From Haliclona indistincta (taxonomy: Eukaryota > Porifera > Demospongiae > Haplosclerida > Chalinidae): DNA of 64,000 bases. Shown here in pieces: positions 52,343 to 62,598 of this stretch. The stretch spans positions 3,934,503-3,998,502 of the forward strand of contig OZ024787.1 of assembly GCA_964017065.1 (NCBI GenBank). Reading direction: 5' to 3'. The notes under the pieces were generated by a model. It was given only the letters and a program-made list of their open reading frames with translations. It ran no database searches and had not been told where the DNA came from. The translations under genes and the position numbers were made by a program. How positions within the stretch are numbered: the first letter of the stretch is position 1; every line of letters begins with the position of its first letter.

Positions 52343-53413
52343 ATGGACGGCTATTCTGCCATACCAGCGGTGAGGAAGCCAAAAGAAAGGAAGATTTCAA
52401 GATGCCGTTCTTGGCCGGCAATATTATCCACGGTAATCGGATGCGTTCTCTGTGTGGTTGTCGGCGTTGCAGTTGTCATTGGTCTATTTGCAGTCTCCGT
52501 TGTGTTAGCGGGGGCTACATCGACGCCACAAGACTACGTTCCAGGCGAAACGCGTTTTTCCAGCATCCCCCTGTTCTTCTGCAAGAGCATCACTCTCGAT
52601 GTGACCATCAACAGCAAACAACCTGAGGTAAATTTCGGCGCTTCCATTTACGTTGTGGACTCCACTCCGCCCATCTCTCCAATTAGGCGACCTTTAACTA
52701 TCTCGGGAAAGAATGACACACAAGACCATGCCTACAGACTCGTAACATACCTCCTACCTCAATCCACCATCAACGTGTCAGCGTGTGTTTCCAAGTACAC
52801 TTATAGCCTGTATATATTCAAGGGTTATGCAAACCTGCAGTCATTTGCTGCTGATCCTGCTTCAGCTGCTGAATACTCTTTAATTCCTGACAAGGAGACG
52901 CGAATTACCACACTATGCAGTGAAGGAAACGATACTGTCTTTTTCAACGTCTCGGGATCTGATATTGAACTGTATGTTGTTGCCTTCGTATCGGAAATGG
53001 TACCTTTTAAATACAACACAAAAGTTGTCTTCAATCGTACTGAATATTCTCTTGCTAACGAATCATATCCAAACTGCACTACGTTTGCTTCAGGTCTATC
53101 TTGTAAGGTTCCAGTGCCTCTGAGCACATCCTCTAGGCTACTGGTTAGTATTCCTGTTCCATCGAATTGGAGCAATAACTCCAATGCGCTTGTTAAACTT
53201 TACTACGAATCTCGACCAGAGTCTTTTGTGATCATCAGTGTGCTTCCTCTGATTGCAGTCCTGTTACCTGTTTGCTTGTTCGGAGTATTTGGCAGTTTCT
53301 GCAAGTGCAACCGAAAATCCAAGAAAGTTAAAGTAGTAGCCATGAATGAAAATGATCCTGTTGCCCCACTTATACGTGATGGCCTTCGTCCTTTTATTCC
53401 AAACGATGATTGA
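52343..53413 (+). CDS. APD-like two-pass protein, member 7 (no repeat tail)
   Basis: 356 residues, single exon. The N-terminus (MDGYSAIPAVRKPKERK) is followed by TM1 near 28-56 (VIGCVLCVVVGVAVVIGLFA). Ectodomain landmarks: YVPGETRFSSIPLFFCKSIT, SIYVVDSTPPISP, YLLPQSTINVSACVS, LYIFKGYANL, LYVVAFVSEM, SCKVPVPLSTSSRLLV, WSNNSNALVKLYYESRPESF. TM2 is near 296-320, and the tail is short and basic then acidic (KCNRKSKKVKVV ... APLIRDGLRPFIPNDD). It has no YxxP repeat and no PPxY. Confidence 0.72.
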   Translation: MDGYSAIPAVRKPKERKISRCRSWPAILSTVIGCVLCVVVGVAVVIGLFAVSVVLAGATSTPQDYVPGETRFSSIPLFFCKSITLDVTINSKQPEVNFGASIYVVDSTPPISPIRRPLTISGKNDTQDHAYRLVTYLLPQSTINVSACVSKYTYSLYIFKGYANLQSFAADPASAAEYSLIPDKETRITTLCSEGNDTVFFNVSGSDIELYVVAFVSEMVPFKYNTKVVFNRTEYSLANESYPNCTTFASGLSCKVPVPLSTSSRLLVSIPVPSNWSNNSNALVKLYYESRPESFVIISVLPLIAVLLPVCLFGVFGSFCKCNRKSKKVKVVAMNENDPVAPLIRDGLRPFIPNDD

Positions 53414-53944
53414 GTGTTGTTTGTTTAAGATGCCTGTTTCATTATAATTACTAGTTATAAATCCAAGGCATGCATGCTTATGTAAGTAGTAGTATTATTA
53501 GCCTAGCTAGCTTACCCACTATAGCTATTGCTCTGTTTACAGCTGCCTGGGTGATTCCTTAGCTAAAGATGCATACACCCTATATCTTCATGTGTATCCA
53601 ACTGAAAACACTGCATGCTGTATAATACTTCCTGGTAAACACTTACAGCTGTTTATGGTCGTATGTTTGTCTCTCTATCCAAAACTAACACTGTCTTTAT
53701 ATCATTATTATGTGTTGCTTGCATGACTGATCACTATATAAACAATTCTGTTGACGAAATTGCTAGTGTAATACCATGTAAAATAATACTACATATATTA
53801 TCACCAATCACCTTATCCATTGGTTTGTTCAGCCAAAAACAGAAACCATTACATCATGCAAGGTGTATAGTACATTAATATTGACATTATACAATCACCA
53901 GCAGGTGCACATGCAGTCGTTTCTACAGTGCTGTTGATATTGCA
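53414..53944. other. Intergenic spacer in the array
   Basis: AT-rich with short low-scoring ORFs only; nothing recognised. Confidence 0.4.
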
Positions 53945-54230
53945 ATGGCAGGTGGCACTCATGGTCAATCAAAACCACCTGCTGCACTGCAATCTGGGGT
54001 CTGTGAGTTTTGTGATAATTCTTGGTACTGCAATCGGATTAAGTTGTCATGCACCTTGATCAAAGGTTCCTTACTAACAGGCATTTCTCTCTAGATGAGT
54101 GCATGTTGTTTATCCATGTGCATGTGTTTCTGTCAGCTGGTCCTGAGACAGCTAGCTGTGTACCTTTGATCGAGACTTTCCTCTTCCAGTTCAGTTTTTC
54201 TTCATGCAAATTCGTGTTCTGTCAAAATAA
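53945..54230 (+). pseudogene. Relic of an APD-like member (members 6/8 subgroup)
   Basis: ATG 53945 (MAGGTHGQSK) matches the start of member 8. The next bases (ggtctgtgagttttgtgata) match the TM1 coding region of member 6, and atcaaaggttccttactaac then aggcatttctctctagatga match its GQRFFTNRHLAPDE segment. Then tgtttctgtcagctggtcct gagac matches SLSAGSET. The frame is broken several times and the remainder cannot be traced beyond about 54230. Confidence 0.7.
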
Positions 54231-55089
54231 AGTTGGAAGTTTCAAGTGCATTTCCAAAGAAACCATAGCACAAAACAACAAAAACGTCCATTTTCTACGT
54301 AATCCTGTAGGATTGAAACACCTAATAATACATTTTGTTGGAACGTTGATTGCACACCCTTACTGAAAACAACTTCTGTGCTATGTACAACAACTATAGT
54401 TAGCTACTCTGTGGTATGGTAACCCCAGCATGCAGTAAACAGGATAATAAACAACTAAAATACTTGTACATCTGCTGTTGAGGTAACAGCACTAAAGGGT
54501 CTGTGTACAGCTGTATCATGTTTCTACCCATTAATTATTAGCGAAAAGAGGGCTAGCGGCTAGACTAGTTTCTACATTATTTTTATTTACTATAGCTATA
54601 TCCTGTGTCTAATATCAACTTGATCATTACTGGCCGACAGCAGTGCATCAGTGTTATATTTTGGGATTTCTAAGTGTGCATGCACGTCTGTGTGTTTTTA
54701 CACACTATAAAATAATCACAGTTTAAAATTGACACTTCCATGACATAGTGTCAGTTGACAATTTGCACTTGTAATGAAATTTGTATTCACAGTTAATTTA
54801 CTGAGGCAGTAACTTTACCACAATCATTATTAAATTTTATTACGTGTAGTAGTATAGTAGTATTCAGTTTATACAACCATTAATTTTACTATCACTAATT
54901 ATTTTTTCTCCGTACCACTTGCTTTTGGAATGTACTTTGCCTAATCATTATTACTTCATCTTCTTTATTATGCAGTATTATGCAGTATTCTTTATTACAG
55001 GATAACATTAACGTATACAGTTTGAGTGAATATATAAGTCCATACTTACTCAGCAATTGCAGTTTCACAGTGACTTGTCAGTCTACACA
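54231..55089. other. Intergenic spacer in the array
   Basis: AT-rich; a direct duplication of tattatgcagtattatgcag occurs at about 54966-54988. No gene seen. Confidence 0.4.
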
Positions 55090-56443
55090 ATGGCAGGCGA
55101 TGTCCCAAGCAAAAAGTGTTCTAAGTTAAGATGTAGGCTGACCTGCTGTGTGACCATCTGTGGATGTTTGTGCCTTGTGATCTTGGCGATTGCTATTGGA
55201 GTAGCGATTCGAGAGATTCTCGTGTATCTTGGTCAAAGATTCTCACAGCCTACGCAAAATATACACCTCTCACCTTACGAGACACAGCTTGTAAGTGACA
55301 TTCCTTACTTACACTGTCAAAGTGTGTCCCTGTCAGCTAGCTCTAGGTCCAACATGTATCTGCTTGACCGAGCCCCACCTCTTTCTGGATATAGGCCATT
55401 GATATTCAATAAAATTCGAAAAAAATCTTGGATATTTGTTGTTCCAGATCTTTCTCTATGCAAAGTCAGTCATCACTGTAAAAGCATGTGTACCAGGATC
55501 TAGGACATATAACATGCATATTGTCAAGTTGAGAGAGTTATTTACCAGAGAAACATCCCATTTTGACGTTATAAATGTTGTGAGAATATACACTTTAATG
55601 ACACGCCAAGTTACGCAGCCATGTCGCGATAATAATAACCTTCACTTTACCTTCAAAGTCGATGAAGGGGCTTCTGGCTTTTATGCAGTTGTCCTTTTGC
55701 CTTTATCTGATTCAGGATTTGATGCAAATGCAACTGTTAAATTTAATCGCACTCTTCACACTTTGAAATTTGCTCAGAATTCTATTAAACAAATTTCAAG
55801 TTGTACTTCTTATGATTCTCCATGTCACGTCGATGTTCCTCTGGGTAAAACCACTTATGCACTGGTGGTAGCTGAGAAACCACGAAACTATTACACAACA
55901 TATTCAAAAGTCACCATTAGTGTTCAATGCAATGCTCGAGTATACCTTCTGGTGATCATTGCAGTTGTCCCTATTGCTATACTTTTCTGTTTCTGTATTG
56001 TCGCCATTATCTGTTGCAACATGTGTTGTCGGCCTTGCTGTTGTGACCTGTGCTGCCCTTGTTCTACCAATAGCAGGACTAAGGTGGATCGGCTGAACAC
56101 GATTACACCTGTAGCTATTGACGGTGGCAACAATAGCCGTCAAATCACATCAAACAACACTTTTTCATCAAGATTCGCACGTGAACCAACCACCTATATC
56201 AATGAACCATTCAAAGAAACAGATATCGATGAACCATTCAAACGCAGTGAAATCCATGAATCGTTCAAAGATAGGAAAACCAATGAACCATTAAAAGAAA
56301 CATACATCGATCATGAACCATTCGAGAAAAAATATTTCAATGAACCATTCGAGGAAGAAGATGTCGATGAACCATTTATGGAAAAAGAGTTTGATGCACC
56401 ATTTGAGGAAGATTTCTTCAAAGAAAAAGACACTCGATTTTAA
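55090..56443 (+). pseudogene. APD-like member 8, intact except a one-base slip in an A run
   Basis: ATG 55090 opens MAGDVPSKKCSKLRCR, TM1 (CGCLCLVILAIAIGVAIREI), LGQRF, SPYETQLVSDI, NMYLLDRAPPLSGY and IFNKIR. The frame then slips in A7 at 55419-55425. Read with one A fewer, the protein would continue NLGYLLFQIF, aligned with member 6, and join the open frame that runs to 56443 (VITVKACVPGSRTYNMH, FYAVVLLPL, SPCHVDVPLG, TM2, CCNMCCRPCCCDLCCPC). The tail has nine degenerate (N/D/H)EPFKE-type units, very acidic. The lesion may be a sequencing error, polymorphism, a real null, or slippage on A7. Confidence 0.7.
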
Positions 56444-57055
56444 AGTTTTAAAATAGATCAGCTGCTACGTGTATAAGTAGCTAGCATATGCTGACCATGT
56501 TGTACTGTGGTAGTATTGTAGCATTGTAGTAGTTTCTTTCTCCCTTGGCTGAGTAAGTAAGTAACAATTATTATTGATTACAATTCAGGATAGTTTATTG
56601 TTAACACACAATGGTTTACTGTAAACAAGCACATCCTTACTACGTGTGACAACTGACATACAGTCTTTCAGTACTTGCTGGCTTCAATCAGAGGAACAAC
56701 TGCTGTATTCACTAGTCTATAGTAATAATTGTTTCTATGCAAACACATCTATCGTTGATCAAAGCTAGGCACTGTCCAAAATTGCAAGTGTGACTCACGT
56801 AGAGCTGTATTTAACACACATACCACAAATATTTGACGCTAATCTCCAGTAATTTCGCAGCAGCCACAAAACGCCGACCAAAGAGGCGCCGGTGCTTCTC
56901 AACGTGCTTATTGTAGGCGGGAAGTTAGTTTGCGTTTGTAATTGAATTAGCTAGTTAGTGAGTGCTCATCAGCTGAAAAGAGATGCGTGTTTGCTCAGGT
57001 GCAATCAACTGCTGGTGAGTCAAATCAACCGCCTCCAAGGACCTGTCAAAGTGTC
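56444..57055. other. Spacer and 5' region of member 9
   Basis: No separate gene seen. Upstream of the ATG at 57056 the same frame is open from 56987, and an acceptor-like tgctcag ends at 56997, so an upstream coding exon is possible. Confidence 0.4.
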
Positions 57056-58234
57056 ATGATGTTGGAAGCAGCATCACGAGCTCGTCATGACAGCAAGACA
57101 GCACCTGAAGACGCCAAACCACAGTCCGAGGAACTGATGACGGTTGCTGTCGGATCACTGGGGTGCGATTTCAACCTGTGCTACCTCATATGTGCAACCA
57201 GAAAGGCTCGTTTAAGAACCTGTGGTTGTGTTACTGCCGGACTATTAGTACTTGCTGTCATTGCCATAGCCGCTACTCTGTGGTCGAAATTGACAGAACC
57301 CTCACTACCTTGTTTCTTATCACCCGGAGACACTCGCCTAGTGTCATTCTCTTCTTTGTTCTGTGAGAGTATCACGCTTTCAAGTTCATCTACATCGACT
57401 GAAGCAACTATTTATCTGGTCAAAGAGACCCCTCCTCTTGAACTAAGCAACTCTTTCACTGTTGAAGAGTCTTTTCATTTACCTGGGCGTGAATTTGGAT
57501 ACTTAAACTATTTTCTACACCCAAACTCCTCCTTCTCTATGTTTGCGTGTGGCACAAGTTTTACCAGTAACAATCAATTTCATGTCATCAAGGGTAAGAG
57601 TGGTTTCATTGACTGGATGCAGTTACCGAGATGGAACAGCATTTCAACGATATTTTACCGACTGGGGTTTGGCTGCGGCACTTTGACTTCATCTCCGTAC
57701 AGAACAACAGATGCAAATGAGTATTATTTTGCTTTCTTCAATCCTGGTAATCAGCCATTAGAAATAAATGCACGGATGTCACTTTACCGTTACCAATACT
57801 CGCTCTCCAATCTTACAGCAGATTTGCCGAACTGCACTGCAACGGACAGTGGTGATTGCACTGTAAGTGTGCCATTAAATTCTTACTCTAGCGCTATAAT
57901 TGTCACTGATGTACCTCAGTCAGTGGATTGGAAAGAGAAAATTGACATTTCTTGGACATGCAATATTCGTCCCTGGCCAATTATAGTCCTGGTTCTGATA
58001 GCTGTTTTTATTATTCTTATGGTTTCTGCTCTAATAGCTGTTTTTGTTGTTGGTCAGCACTTTGCTAGACTAACAAAACCAGTAGGAGGAACAGGGTCAC
58101 CTTTGAAAGAATTCCATCCACCTGCTTTTGCAAAGAGCAACCTTCCAAGATATCCTGAACAACAATATCCAACAAATCGTAATCACATACTTTACTCTGC
58201 AGCACTATCCAGTAATGGAATTCACATACCGTAG
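57056..58234 (+). CDS. APD-like two-pass protein, member 9
   Basis: 392 residues from the first in-frame ATG (frame open 23 codons further upstream without ATG). A long cytosolic N-terminus (about 65 residues, with LMTVAVGSLGCDFNLCYLIC) precedes TM1 (CGCVTAGLLVLAVIAIAATL). The ectodomain has LSPGDTRLVSFSSLFCESIT, TIYLVKETPPLEL, YFLHPNSSFSMFACG, FHVIKGKSGFIDW, NEYYFAFFNPG, YQYSLSNL, DCTVSVPLNSYSSAIIV, VDWKEKIDISWTCNIRP. TM2 is near 318-345 (IIVLVLIAVFIILMVSALIA). The 45-residue tail has LPRYPEQQYP. It is the clearest match to the APD-type order and is closest to member 1, so the array is flanked by its two most similar outer members. Confidence 0.72.
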   Translation: MMLEAASRARHDSKTAPEDAKPQSEELMTVAVGSLGCDFNLCYLICATRKARLRTCGCVTAGLLVLAVIAIAATLWSKLTEPSLPCFLSPGDTRLVSFSSLFCESITLSSSSTSTEATIYLVKETPPLELSNSFTVEESFHLPGREFGYLNYFLHPNSSFSMFACGTSFTSNNQFHVIKGKSGFIDWMQLPRWNSISTIFYRLGFGCGTLTSSPYRTTDANEYYFAFFNPGNQPLEINARMSLYRYQYSLSNLTADLPNCTATDSGDCTVSVPLNSYSSAIIVTDVPQSVDWKEKIDISWTCNIRPWPIIVLVLIAVFIILMVSALIAVFVVGQHFARLTKPVGGTGSPLKEFHPPAFAKSNLPRYPEQQYPTNRNHILYSAALSSNGIHIP

Positions 58235-58801
58235 AAGCTGTAATTGTATTATCTCAATAACCATTTTATATCCAATGATTACTAAAATTATTATCTAGCA
58301 AAAGAAATGTGATGATATAGCAGTGAGTGATCTAAGATAGTGGCTTGTCCACCTGTTAGCAAGATATGTGGGAGGTGTACTTCCTTTGATGTTTTGGTGT
58401 TTTGGCAGGGACTATTTAATGTTTTGACCTAGCTTGTTTACACACACAATCAAATTAGCTCCGCCCATGTAGAGACAAATATGACATCATTGATTTGTCT
58501 GCAGGGCAGGGTATGTACATTTGTAGCAGGATATGGTACTAGACATGTCAGCTGTTGGTGCTACAATCACTAAATGCTATGCAGGCTTGTGATGAATACA
58601 CTAACACATAATTTGTAGTGACTGAGTAGCCATTCTTAACACAAGATCAGGTGTCAGTTACTCACAATACCATGCTTACAGAAAGTATGCACATTCTAAG
58701 CTATAACACTTGGCAGGCGTTTGAAATTTATTTGGCTGCATACAATGACTATTTACCAAAACAGTTCAACAATAACAATAAAGTTTAATGACATAGAGGA
58801 T
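58235..58801. other. Spacer between the APD-like array and the CD225 cluster
   Basis: Convergent 3' ends; no gene or repeat recognised. Confidence 0.45.
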
Positions 58802-59279
58802 TCATGTAGATCCTTCTATTGTTCCATTCGGTAAACTAATATAAACACGAACAGCAATGATTAAAATGACTATATTCAGCACGATGCCTGTTATCAGGGT
58901 TACAATTGAAAACACCGCAGCTCTGCGAGCACATTTTTTGCCTTGGAGATATTTTCCAGCATTGAAAGCATTTCTAGCCTAGAGGTAACCAAACAAAGCA
59001 TTTCAGGGTAAGTGAATTAAACCAAGTACCTTAACACTGAAGAAAATAGCAAACAGTCCAAGAGGCAAGCAACAGCAACAAGCAGTAAAGACTGACATTG
59101 CAAAGTATGTAGGTTCAGTATTCATCTGAGTTGAGTAAGAATCTGTAATGAAATAACTGCACTAGGTTGTTGCTCACCTCGGTTTTAATTATTTGATCAT
59201 CTTGTATTGTCACAGTGTTGATATCCACTCGTGATGGACGGTACCATGAAGAAGGGCTTTCGTATAAGTAAGAAGACAT
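58802..59279 (-). CDS. CD225/dispanin-family small membrane protein A
   Basis: Three exons (59279-59178, 59125-59030, 58978-58802), phases all 0, about 125 residues. Exon 1 is the cytosolic N-terminus (MSSYLYESPSSWYRPSR). Exon 2 encodes the first half of the CD225 domain, a hairpin-like helix with a Cys cluster (FAMSVFTACCCCLPLGLFAI). Exon 3 has ARNAFNAGKYLQGKKCARRA and the second, true TM helix (IVLNIVILIIAVRVYISL). Exon layout and spacing match the four paralogues. By family (IFITM/PRRT/dispanin) these proteins sit in plasma or endosomal membranes. No PPxY here. Confidence 0.8.
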
Positions 59280-59797
59280 ATTTTATCGAAAACAACTCTA
59301 GTCTTTTGAGCAGCATCCAGAATTCTATGCATAACTGGCTAAATTTGCTCTATTTTATAGTAAAAAAGATGGATTTTCAAAGAAGAACCCAAAGATTCCT
59401 GACTCTATGCAGTATACGTCTCTGATCTTTGTCTACTACATTTACTGGAATGTCAAATCGTCATGTTAAACAACAAATGATTTGTATAGCTCCGTGTAAG
59501 GATGTCTGTCAGTGGTGCCATATTTCTTAATTACTGTCGACAGGATGCATCCTTTCTTTTGATAAAAATGCCTGGGTACAACTACATTAACAATTTACAG
59601 CAAAAGTTATGCGCTCAAAGATTTCATGTAAGTAAATATTACAATAATATTATACCGTAAAGTAAAGTAGGTTATTTCCAATGAAGATAAATAATACTCT
59701 CAATTTCTCAAATACACTTTACTACATGACATCAAAATGGACTACATGTATGTGTAGTAATTATTGAGTACAGCAGTGTTCATTGAAAGTCTTCAAT
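59280..59797. other. Spacer in the CD225 cluster
   Basis: AT-rich; no gene recognised. Confidence 0.4.
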
Positions 59798-60115
59798 ATC
59801 TAATTTGTACTGTTTTCAATGACAGCAAACCTAAAGGCAAAGACTGCAATTAGCACTGCAAATAGTATCATGCCAACGATTATTGACACAATAGAGAAGA
59901 TGACAGCTCGTTTAGCATAACGCTTTCCACCTTCATAGTCACCACCAGCATAGGCAGCATTTGCCTAAAATAATTATAGAAAACAGCAAATTCAACAAAA
60001 ATGTCACACATTGAAGTTTTACTTTTACACTGCTTCGCACAGCAAAAATTCCAATCGGCCAACAGCAGCAAATAAGTGCAAATAGAGACAGTGGGAGGTA
60101 GCTGGAACCAGGTTT
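59798..60115 (-). CDS. CD225/dispanin-family protein B, first exon not found
   Basis: Exons 60115-60023 (KPGSSYLPLSLFALICCCWP, then IGIFAVRSSVK) and 59964-59798 (ANAAYAGGDYEGGKRYAKRA, TM, ending IENSTN). Both halves of CD225 are intact. The acceptor before 60115 (ctcgctag) is good, but no exon with an N-terminal Met and matching donor is evident upstream before the inverted-repeat element that begins at about 60296. The first exon may lie across the element, be diverged, or be lost. Confidence 0.65.
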
Positions 60116-60295
60116 CTAGCGAGTTAATGGCAGAAGATTTGAGGCTATGTACTATTTAGTCAAATGCGCATACGTCTAGGGAGGTTGCCATCTTCACAAG
60201 TCACAAATCAGTAGAAAAGCCTTTGTCAACAATACTTGTAGTGTTTACAAGGATAGATGATTGTGTACCTCTTTATATACGGTCTGTGTGGTCTG

Positions 60296-61774
60296 TGTAC
60301 TGTTTGTCCATTCAATTTTCATTTCGAAACTGGCAGTTCAAAAATCAAATTTTAACCATTCTTCATGTTTTGTATTTTAACACTCAGTTTCAAAAATGGA
60401 CATTTTAGCCTATTTTCTAAATTTTGTACCTTACTAAGCTGGATAAACTATCACAATATCACCAGCTAAATCTCTGTGCATGGTACTGTTTGTCCACCAA
60501 TATTTCATGTTTGAGATGAGTATCGGAATATAGAATATTTTAATGTTTATCTTATTCCTAGTACTTGATTTTTAATACAGATAAGAGAAAGACCAAGTGT
60601 ATGGGGTGTGGCCAGCATAACACTTTACTGCAAGTAAAACAAGTGACGTGTTCTCTTATGCATGTGTGGTGTGCGTTTGCATGTGCGTGTGTGTGTGTGT
60701 GTGCGCGCACACGCATGTGTAGGAAGGTGTGTGTGTGTGTGTGTATGTGTGTGTGTAGGAGGGTGTGTGTATCCTACAAGCTGTGCATATCTAATTATGT
60801 GCACATTGCTCCCGCATTTAAACTTAATTGCACACACGCTCACATACATGTGTACAGTGCACAACACATACATGTAGCAAAGCAATCCACAAGCTACCAC
60901 AAGGGCTGCATGTGCAAAGCCACTGCAGGGTACCTGTAGTAGACAGGCACTTTGCACAGTACTACGCAACCTTGAACCTCCTGAGGAACTCGCAGAAGGT
61001 TACTGCAGGTGTCAGTGCCACCTTAATCAACATTAGAGCATGAGACACAGCCAGTCAGTACAAGGGTGAGGCGGAAGCACACAGAGTAATAGAAGGAGTG
61101 GAGTACACATTAATGTATGACAGGAGGCCTGAGTGAGAGTACACAAAATGTGTGACAGAACCAGGACGAAGGTAATAATTTGGACTTGCATGTTTGGACT
61201 TGATCAGACTTGCAAGCTGCCGCATTGACCTCAGCTCTATGTGATTACATGGTTGTTGGTCTGAACTAATTGACATAAACACATGGAACTTCTCAGGCTC
61301 TTCATTAATAAGCTCAAGAACCCTATGGTGTGTGCTACGCGGCCACGCAACATTCCAATCTATCTCTCAGACCACACCTCCCATTTTAGCCTTGCATTCT
61401 AAAGAGGGTGTGGTTTAGTGATCGTTTGGAGGTCATAATAAGCAAACTTCCTTGCTATGAGATACAAAATTTGGTGGTACTTTCTGTTCTTTCAAACCAT
61501 GCATTGTAATACTATCATGAAAATAAGCTTTGTATTCTTAATTTTTGAATCTTGCACAGCCCAATAATAAAATACAACAAGAGTATGGAGTGGACAAACA
61601 GTACAAGAGTCTTAGCTGATAGTTTATTCTGCTTAGAAAGGTACAGAATTTGGAAAATAGGCTGAAATTTCTGTTTTTCAAACTGAGCGTTAAAATACAA
61701 AACATGAAGAATGGTTAAAATTTGATTTTTGAACTGCCAGTTTCAAAACGAAAATCGAGTGGACAAACAGTACA
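60296..61774. mobile_element. 1.5-kb element with about 190-bp inverted ends
   Basis: Left end tgtactgtttgtccattcaa and right end (reverse complement) gtggacaaacagtac; arms run to about 60498 and from about 61590, roughly 90% matched, each carrying the motif ggacaaacagtac twice. The interior includes a (gt)n tract and no transposase. Its right end lies inside the last exon of CD225 gene C and supplies that protein's last about 20 codons and stop. Confidence 0.65.
60684..60768 (+). repeat. (GT)n microsatellite
   Basis: Interrupted gt runs (gtgtgtgtgtgtgcgcgcac... tgtgtgtgtgtgtatgtgtg) inside the element. Confidence 0.9.
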
Positions 61775-62231
61775 CACACCGTGCACAATCTCAACAAGAA
61801 GTGCGCCAAGTGCGATAATGATCACGATAATTCCGGTAATTATGGAAGCAGTGGCAAGCCAACGAGCTTTCCTAGCATACCGATGACCAGCCTCATAATC
61901 ATGGTTTTGAAAAGCCGACTTAGCCTGAAGTGGAACAATATACAATGTCAGCTCTCAGGCTAGCATACCTTCAAACTGTTGTACATAGCAAAAGCACTGA
62001 GAGGAAAACAGCAGCACATGAGTGTAAATTTGGATAGTGATGAGTAAGTCAAATCATCATAATTCGTTTCCTAAAATAACATAAATATTTGTCATCGAGT
62101 GCTATTTCATGTGATTCACTGACCGATATGGTTGTCGATGTTGTCTCAGATGACAAATTGATCTGCAGATCATCTTTTACTTGAGAACTGTATGCTGGTG
62201 GTTCTTGACTATAATCAGTGGTAGACGTCAT
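61715..62231 (-). CDS. CD225/dispanin-family protein C with N-terminal PPxY
   Basis: Exons 62231-62124, 62070-61969 and 61924-61715; phases fit. Exon 1 reads MTSTTDYSQEPPAYSSQ, with PPAY (PPxY, a WW-domain ligand as in mammalian IFITM/PRRT-type N-termini). Exon 2 has YSSLSKFTLMCCCFPLSAFA and exon 3 AKSAFQNHDYEAGHRYARKA plus a TM (IITGIIVIIIALGALL). After VEIVHG the sequence enters the inverted-repeat element, which encodes VCTVCPLDFRFETGSSKIKF and the stop. The original C-terminus was therefore replaced by element sequence. Confidence 0.75.
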
Positions 62232-62598
62232 GGTGCTTAGGACCAGTTTCTATACCATTTGTGAATTGCCGAAACTCAAAAGACTTTGTGGTTAGAAGAG
62301 ATGTACAACTCTTTATACATCTCATCAGTTTTCATAACATCTAATCAGACGCTCAGTCACATTTAGATCAAAGTTCATTTACCAATTGAAGACAAATGTC
62401 AACAGTGGGTGTGAATCAGCATACATGCAGCATGGATTCTTTGTCTGTATAAAATTTCCAAGATTATCAAACTATCTTTTAAATTTTTATAGATGAATGT
62501 AAAAAGTTAAAATACTGAGAAATAATTTTTTTTAATAGAACTGTACTGACAAAGCAGTTACAACACAATAATCTGACTTTAGTCTATAATTTGAATGT

